A stretch of DNA of 64,000 bases from JABDQW01 sp942492025. GTDB lineage: Bacteria > Pseudomonadota > Gammaproteobacteria > SZUA-229. Under the pieces are notes generated by a model. That model was not told the origin of the DNA and made no database searches. It saw only the letters and a program-made list of their open reading frames with translations. The stretch covers positions 680,713 through 744,712 of the forward strand of contig CALODJ010000006.1 in assembly GCA_942492025.1 (NCBI GenBank), given 5' to 3'. Below are positions 60,864-64,000 of the stretch, in pieces. The translations under genes were made by a program, and so were the position numbers. Numbering within the stretch: position 1 is the first letter of the stretch; the number at the start of each line of letters is the position of its first letter.

Positions 60864-61862
60864 TTAGAGACTGTTGAGGAAACTCAGTAGCCGATCGCCC
60901 GGTTGATAGCGACCCGGCTTGCCCTGCGGTGGTGTCGTCTTAGCGAGAGCTTGCTCTTTCATCGCCAGTGTTGCCTCCAGATAAATCTGCGTCGTCTCGA
61001 CGGATTCATGTCCGAGCCACAGTGCAATCACAGCGCGGTCAACACCTGCTTGCAGCAGTTCCATGGCCATGGTGTGCCTCAAGCGATGGACAGTGACACG
61101 CTTATGTTTTAGTGAAGGACACACTTTTGAGGCGCTCATGCGATGCTTGTTCAGCAGGTACTGCACGCCATGGACACTGAGCCGTTTCCCTCTGGCGCTG
61201 GGAAACAGCACACCCTCGTCGCCGCGTTGTGGCTCTCGCAGCCAGGCTTTCAACACGGTGCGTGTGGATTTGGCCAGGGGTACGCAGCGTTCTTTACGCC
61301 CCTTGCCGATGACCCGCACGTGAGCACCGGCGCCTAAGATGATGTCTTCCTGTTTGAGCCCGCTCATCTCCGACAAACGCAGGCCCGTCTGCACGGCTGT
61401 CAGCATGAACGCATGGTCGCGCCGCCCAGACCAAGTGCTGCGATCCGGTGCAGCGAGCAAAGCCTCGACTTCCGAGCGGCTGAGAAAGCTGACCAAGGTG
61501 CGTGCGAATCGCTTGCTAGGAATAGCGAGCACTCTCTGGATCTGTGCAGCATGCTCTGGCAGTTCGAAGGCCACGTAACGAAAGAAGGAATGAATGGCGG
61601 TGAGCCGTAAATTACGACTGCGGACGGTTAAGCCTCGCTGCTTCTCAAGTTCATCCAAGAATGCCACGATCAACGGTGCATCGATCTGCTCGATGTTCAG
61701 GTATGACGGCCGCTGATGCAAGCGCTGTTGTGCGAATGTCAGGAATTGACGGAAAGTGTCTCGATAGGAGCTGATGGTGTGAGGGCTGGCCTCGCGCTGC
61801 AGCATCAGGCGCTGTGTAAAGAAACGCTCCAACAGGGGAGCCAAGCTGGTGGCAGTGGTCAT
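60864..61862 (-). CDS. Tyrosine recombinase, third of a trio (RitC-like)
   Basis: 332 aa from ATG 61862, whose ATG overlaps the stop of the middle recombinase (ATGA). N-terminal SAM-like core-binding domain (about 10-115) and a catalytic domain with Arg in QTGLRLSEMSGL, Lys in VRVIGKGRKERCVPL, HRLRHTMAMELLQAG, LGHESVETTQIY. All catalytic residues are present. In RIT elements three such recombinases act together at the element ends. Confidence 0.88.
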   Translation of the reverse strand: MTTATSLAPLLERFFTQRLMLQREASPHTISSYRDTFRQFLTFAQQRLHQRPSYLNIEQIDAPLIVAFLDELEKQRGLTVRSRNLRLTAIHSFFRYVAFELPEHAAQIQRVLAIPSKRFARTLVSFLSRSEVEALLAAPDRSTWSGRRDHAFMLTAVQTGLRLSEMSGLKQEDIILGAGAHVRVIGKGRKERCVPLAKSTRTVLKAWLREPQRGDEGVLFPSARGKRLSVHGVQYLLNKHRMSASKVCPSLKHKRVTVHRLRHTMAMELLQAGVDRAVIALWLGHESVETTQIYLEATLAMKEQALAKTTPPQGKPGRYQPGDRLLSFLNSL

Positions 61863-62803
61863 GGTCGGTCCTCCCAGCACCGCTCAAGGCGGTACATCGC
61901 TTCGCGCATGAGTTCGGGAGAACCCTCCAAATACCACTGAGTATCAGCAATGTGAACATGACCGAGATACGCGGACAACAGGGGCAGGCGACGCTCGGGA
62001 TCCTGATCGAACCGATACCAGTTCACCAGCGTGTGGGTGGCGAATCGGTGACGCAGGTCATGCAGACGGGGTCCGTGACGGTCCGTCGCACCGCGCAGAC
62101 CGATCTGCCGGGATAGTGCATAGAAGGCGCGGTGGATTTGTGCACTGTCCAGACGATTGCCCCGGCTCGAGACAAACAAGTAGGACGACACCGGCCGACC
62201 TGCCCAATGGTGCTCGCGTCTGGCTATGTAGTCTGCCAACACTTTGCCGGTCGAGGCGTGCAATGGCACCCGGCGAGTCTTACCGAACTTGGCGTTGCGG
62301 ACCGTCAATACCGCAGCCTCAAGGTCGACATCTTGCAGCTCGAGATTACGTGCTTCGCCGAGACGCAGGCCCGAGACGCTCAGCAGGCCGAACAAGCAAT
62401 AGTAGACCCAGGGCAGCAATGCACCGCTTTGGTAGCGGTGCGGCATGTTGAGCGCGGCGTCCAATAAGCTTTGGATCTCTGCATCCGAGTACATATAGGG
62501 TCGCGCTCGCTTTGGTTGGAACGGTAACAGACCTGGCGATGGAATCTGTGTGCGTGGATCGCTCGAACTGCGAAAACGCGCAAATCCGCGCACGAAGCTC
62601 AGTCGCCGTGCCCAATGCGCAGCCTGAACGTTGGTAGGCTGCTGGGCCCAGACGAGCGCCAACGCTTGGGTGATGTAGGTCGCGCGGTGCTGTTCCATAA
62701 AACCAACGAAATCAAGCAATGCTTTGCCGGCTTCCCGCAATTTGAAACCTAGATCACGTCGCATGCTCAGGTACTCTTGAACGGCCTGACGAAGTGTGTT
62801 CAT
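61859..62803 (-). CDS. Tyrosine recombinase, second of a trio (RitB-like)
   Basis: 314 aa. Catalytic domain with VSGLRLGEARNLEL (Arg), VRNAKFGKTRRVPL (Lys), HDLRHRFATHTLVNWY, LGHVHIADTQWYLE. The ATG at 62803 overlaps the stop of the first recombinase by 4 bp. Distinct in sequence from its neighbours, so not a recent duplication. Confidence 0.88.
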   Translation of the reverse strand: MNTLRQAVQEYLSMRRDLGFKLREAGKALLDFVGFMEQHRATYITQALALVWAQQPTNVQAAHWARRLSFVRGFARFRSSSDPRTQIPSPGLLPFQPKRARPYMYSDAEIQSLLDAALNMPHRYQSGALLPWVYYCLFGLLSVSGLRLGEARNLELQDVDLEAAVLTVRNAKFGKTRRVPLHASTGKVLADYIARREHHWAGRPVSSYLFVSSRGNRLDSAQIHRAFYALSRQIGLRGATDRHGPRLHDLRHRFATHTLVNWYRFDQDPERRLPLLSAYLGHVHIADTQWYLEGSPELMREAMYRLERCWEDRP

Positions 62804-63999
62804 TGCTCACCTCCTGGCCACGGTAGAGCCAGCGTACGCAACGCCTCTAGATCGACCTGGGTATAAATCTTAGTTGTCTGAGGATGACGATGTCCCAATA
62901 CGTCTCCAATTTCACCGAGCGAGGCGCCTTGGCGTAACATCTCGGTGGCCAGTCCATGGCGAAACTGGTGTGCTCCATACGTAGGTGCCTTGATGTCGGC
63001 ACGCTTGAGTGAATGACGAACGATAGATCCCACACCACTGGCACCACGAAAACCGCGGATTGGCGCTTTGGCACGCAAAAATACGCGCCGACTGGCGCTG
63101 AAGGGTCGTCCATTGCACAGATAGGCGGCGATCGCTTTACCCACCTCGCTGGGTAATGGCAACTCGTTTCGCAGGCTGCTTTTGCCGCGTACGCTCAATG
63201 TCCCAGTGTTCCAGTCGATGTCATCAAGTTCGAGAAATGCCACTTCGCTCGAACGTAATCCCAGTCGTGCAAGCAGCAGCAAAATAGCGTAGTCGCGACG
63301 CCCCATCGCAGTTCGCCGATCAATGCTGGCCAATAACTGATGGACTTGGTCGGCCGAAATCGCACGAGGGATCGATGGCGTCGACCAGTTGGCCACAACG
63401 GGAACAGCAGCGGCCAGATCCAGCGCCACGTCACCGCGATAACGAACATACTTCAGGAAAGAGCGCAAGGCACTGGTCATGAGTTTTGCTCGCTTCATAT
63501 GCAAACGCGGTGCTTGGCGCTGAACAAACGTCACGACATCGTGGGCACACAGGTGTGAGAGGGCAACCGGTCCGTCTCCGAAAAGCCACTTCAGAAAGCT
63601 GAGGATGAACGGTACGTAGTTGAGAATCGTTGCTTCGGCCAAGGCCTGCGCCTCGCGCAGGTGTTGCTCGTACGCCTGCGCACAGTGCTCGACCGGCGTT
63701 GGTCGAGGTGCCGATACCTTCTCGGCAGGAATCAGGCCCTCGCTGCGCAGAAAGTCGATGAGGTGTTTAAGCGCAGCAGCGTCACCTTGGCCAAGCTTTA
63801 CCTGCCGAGCTCGGTAGCGTAAATATTGCCTCGTATGTTCGGATGTAATGAAGTGTCGTTCGACACCCTTTTGTTTAAGCCATCGACTAAAACACGCGGC
63901 GAGATGAACCTGTCGATGGATCGAATACAGTGCATATCCCTGGGCGCTGATGAATGCTGTAAATGTGCCAATGTGTGCCGCGAGAGGTCCTTCTGGTTC
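62800..63999 (-). CDS. Tyrosine recombinase, first of a trio (RitA-like), 5' end beyond window
   Basis: The frame is open to the window edge, so the gene is 5'-truncated; 399 codons are visible. The TTG at 63642 is only an internal codon, since the coding pattern continues upstream (AFISAQGYALYSIHRQVHLA, then CFSRWLKQKGVERHFIT), giving an extra N-terminal region as in RitA proteins. Catalytic residues: LARLGLRSSEVAFLEL (Arg), VRGKSSLRNELPLP (Lys), GAHQFRHGLATEML, LGHRHPQTTKIYTQ. Confidence 0.85.
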   Translation of the reverse strand, partial: EPEGPLAAHIGTFTAFISAQGYALYSIHRQVHLAACFSRWLKQKGVERHFITSEHTRQYLRYRARQVKLGQGDAAALKHLIDFLRSEGLIPAEKVSAPRPTPVEHCAQAYEQHLREAQALAEATILNYVPFILSFLKWLFGDGPVALSHLCAHDVVTFVQRQAPRLHMKRAKLMTSALRSFLKYVRYRGDVALDLAAAVPVVANWSTPSIPRAISADQVHQLLASIDRRTAMGRRDYAILLLLARLGLRSSEVAFLELDDIDWNTGTLSVRGKSSLRNELPLPSEVGKAIAAYLCNGRPFSASRRVFLRAKAPIRGFRGASGVGSIVRHSLKRADIKAPTYGAHQFRHGLATEMLRQGASLGEIGDVLGHRHPQTTKIYTQVDLEALRTLALPWPGGEQ

Positions 64000-64000
64000 T

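Overview
The window reads as chromosome of a gammaproteobacterial sulfur oxidiser. FabA/FabB, MetH, Uup, RNase D, OxyR with both redox cysteines, and a two-ATP-cone NrdA next to NrdB are typical of Gammaproteobacteria. A flavocytochrome c sulfide dehydrogenase pair (fccA/fccB), a NrfD-type redox operon and a large Rnf/pyruvate:ferredoxin oxidoreductase cluster point to sulfide-based chemolithotrophy. I cannot name the genus from sequence alone. No rRNA or tRNA genes, CRISPR array or prophage were seen.

Layout. 1-6.2 kb: 5'-truncated metH and uup. 6.4-16.7 kb: housekeeping and small envelope genes (FecR-domain protein, D-cysteine desulfhydrase-like enzyme, fabA-fabB, RNase D, GloA, TerB-like, glutaredoxin-like, MlaC) separated by dispersed repeats. 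17.3-19.1 kb: a MotA/ExbB-like plus MotB-like proton-channel pair with no recognisable partner. 19.2-27.8 kb: Tag, a 2OG-oxygenase-like protein, DUF2244, a sensorless sigma-54 activator, a tandem pair of TauE/SafE-UreH-like membrane proteins with His/Met-rich tails, a SlyD-like/methyltransferase fusion, RimO and TcdA. 28-33.4 kb: a 44-residue Cys-rich membrane protein, then nrdA-orf-nrdB with tandem NrdR boxes. 33.7-37.5 kb: DUF1499, EamA transporter, oxyR, universal stress protein. 37.6-42.1 kb: a compact operon, tetraheme cytochrome - FeS protein - NrfD - fccA - fccB. 42.6-46.2 kb: CBS protein and a transglutaminase/DUF2126 pair. 46.7-58.2 kb: rnfB - giant PFOR (1643 aa) - rnfCDGEA - Cys-rich small protein - FNR. 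58.3-64 kb: a mobile zone with a MITE, an IS110-family (IS1111-like) element, palindromic repeats, an integron-integrase-like remnant and a three-recombinase (RIT-type) element running off the end.

How genes work together. The energy genes form two modules. The sulfide module puts a periplasmic sulfide dehydrogenase in one transcription unit with a membrane quinone/cytochrome module (NrfBCD/DsrJOP-like) that lacks a molybdopterin subunit. The low-potential module couples 2-oxoacid oxidation or synthesis (PFOR), ferredoxin, the Rnf ion pump and ferredoxin-NADP reductase in one run of genes, with a candidate iron-delivery protein for the RnfA/RnfE metal site.

A second theme is a family of short inverted-repeat elements (ends CCTGGTGAGAAATGCGGGCT and its complement) found as three full copies of 247-315 bp, a 150-bp variant and several solo ends. 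Their outer CTAG supplies the TAG stop codon of several neighbouring genes, and in one case the element encodes the last ~21 residues of a protein.
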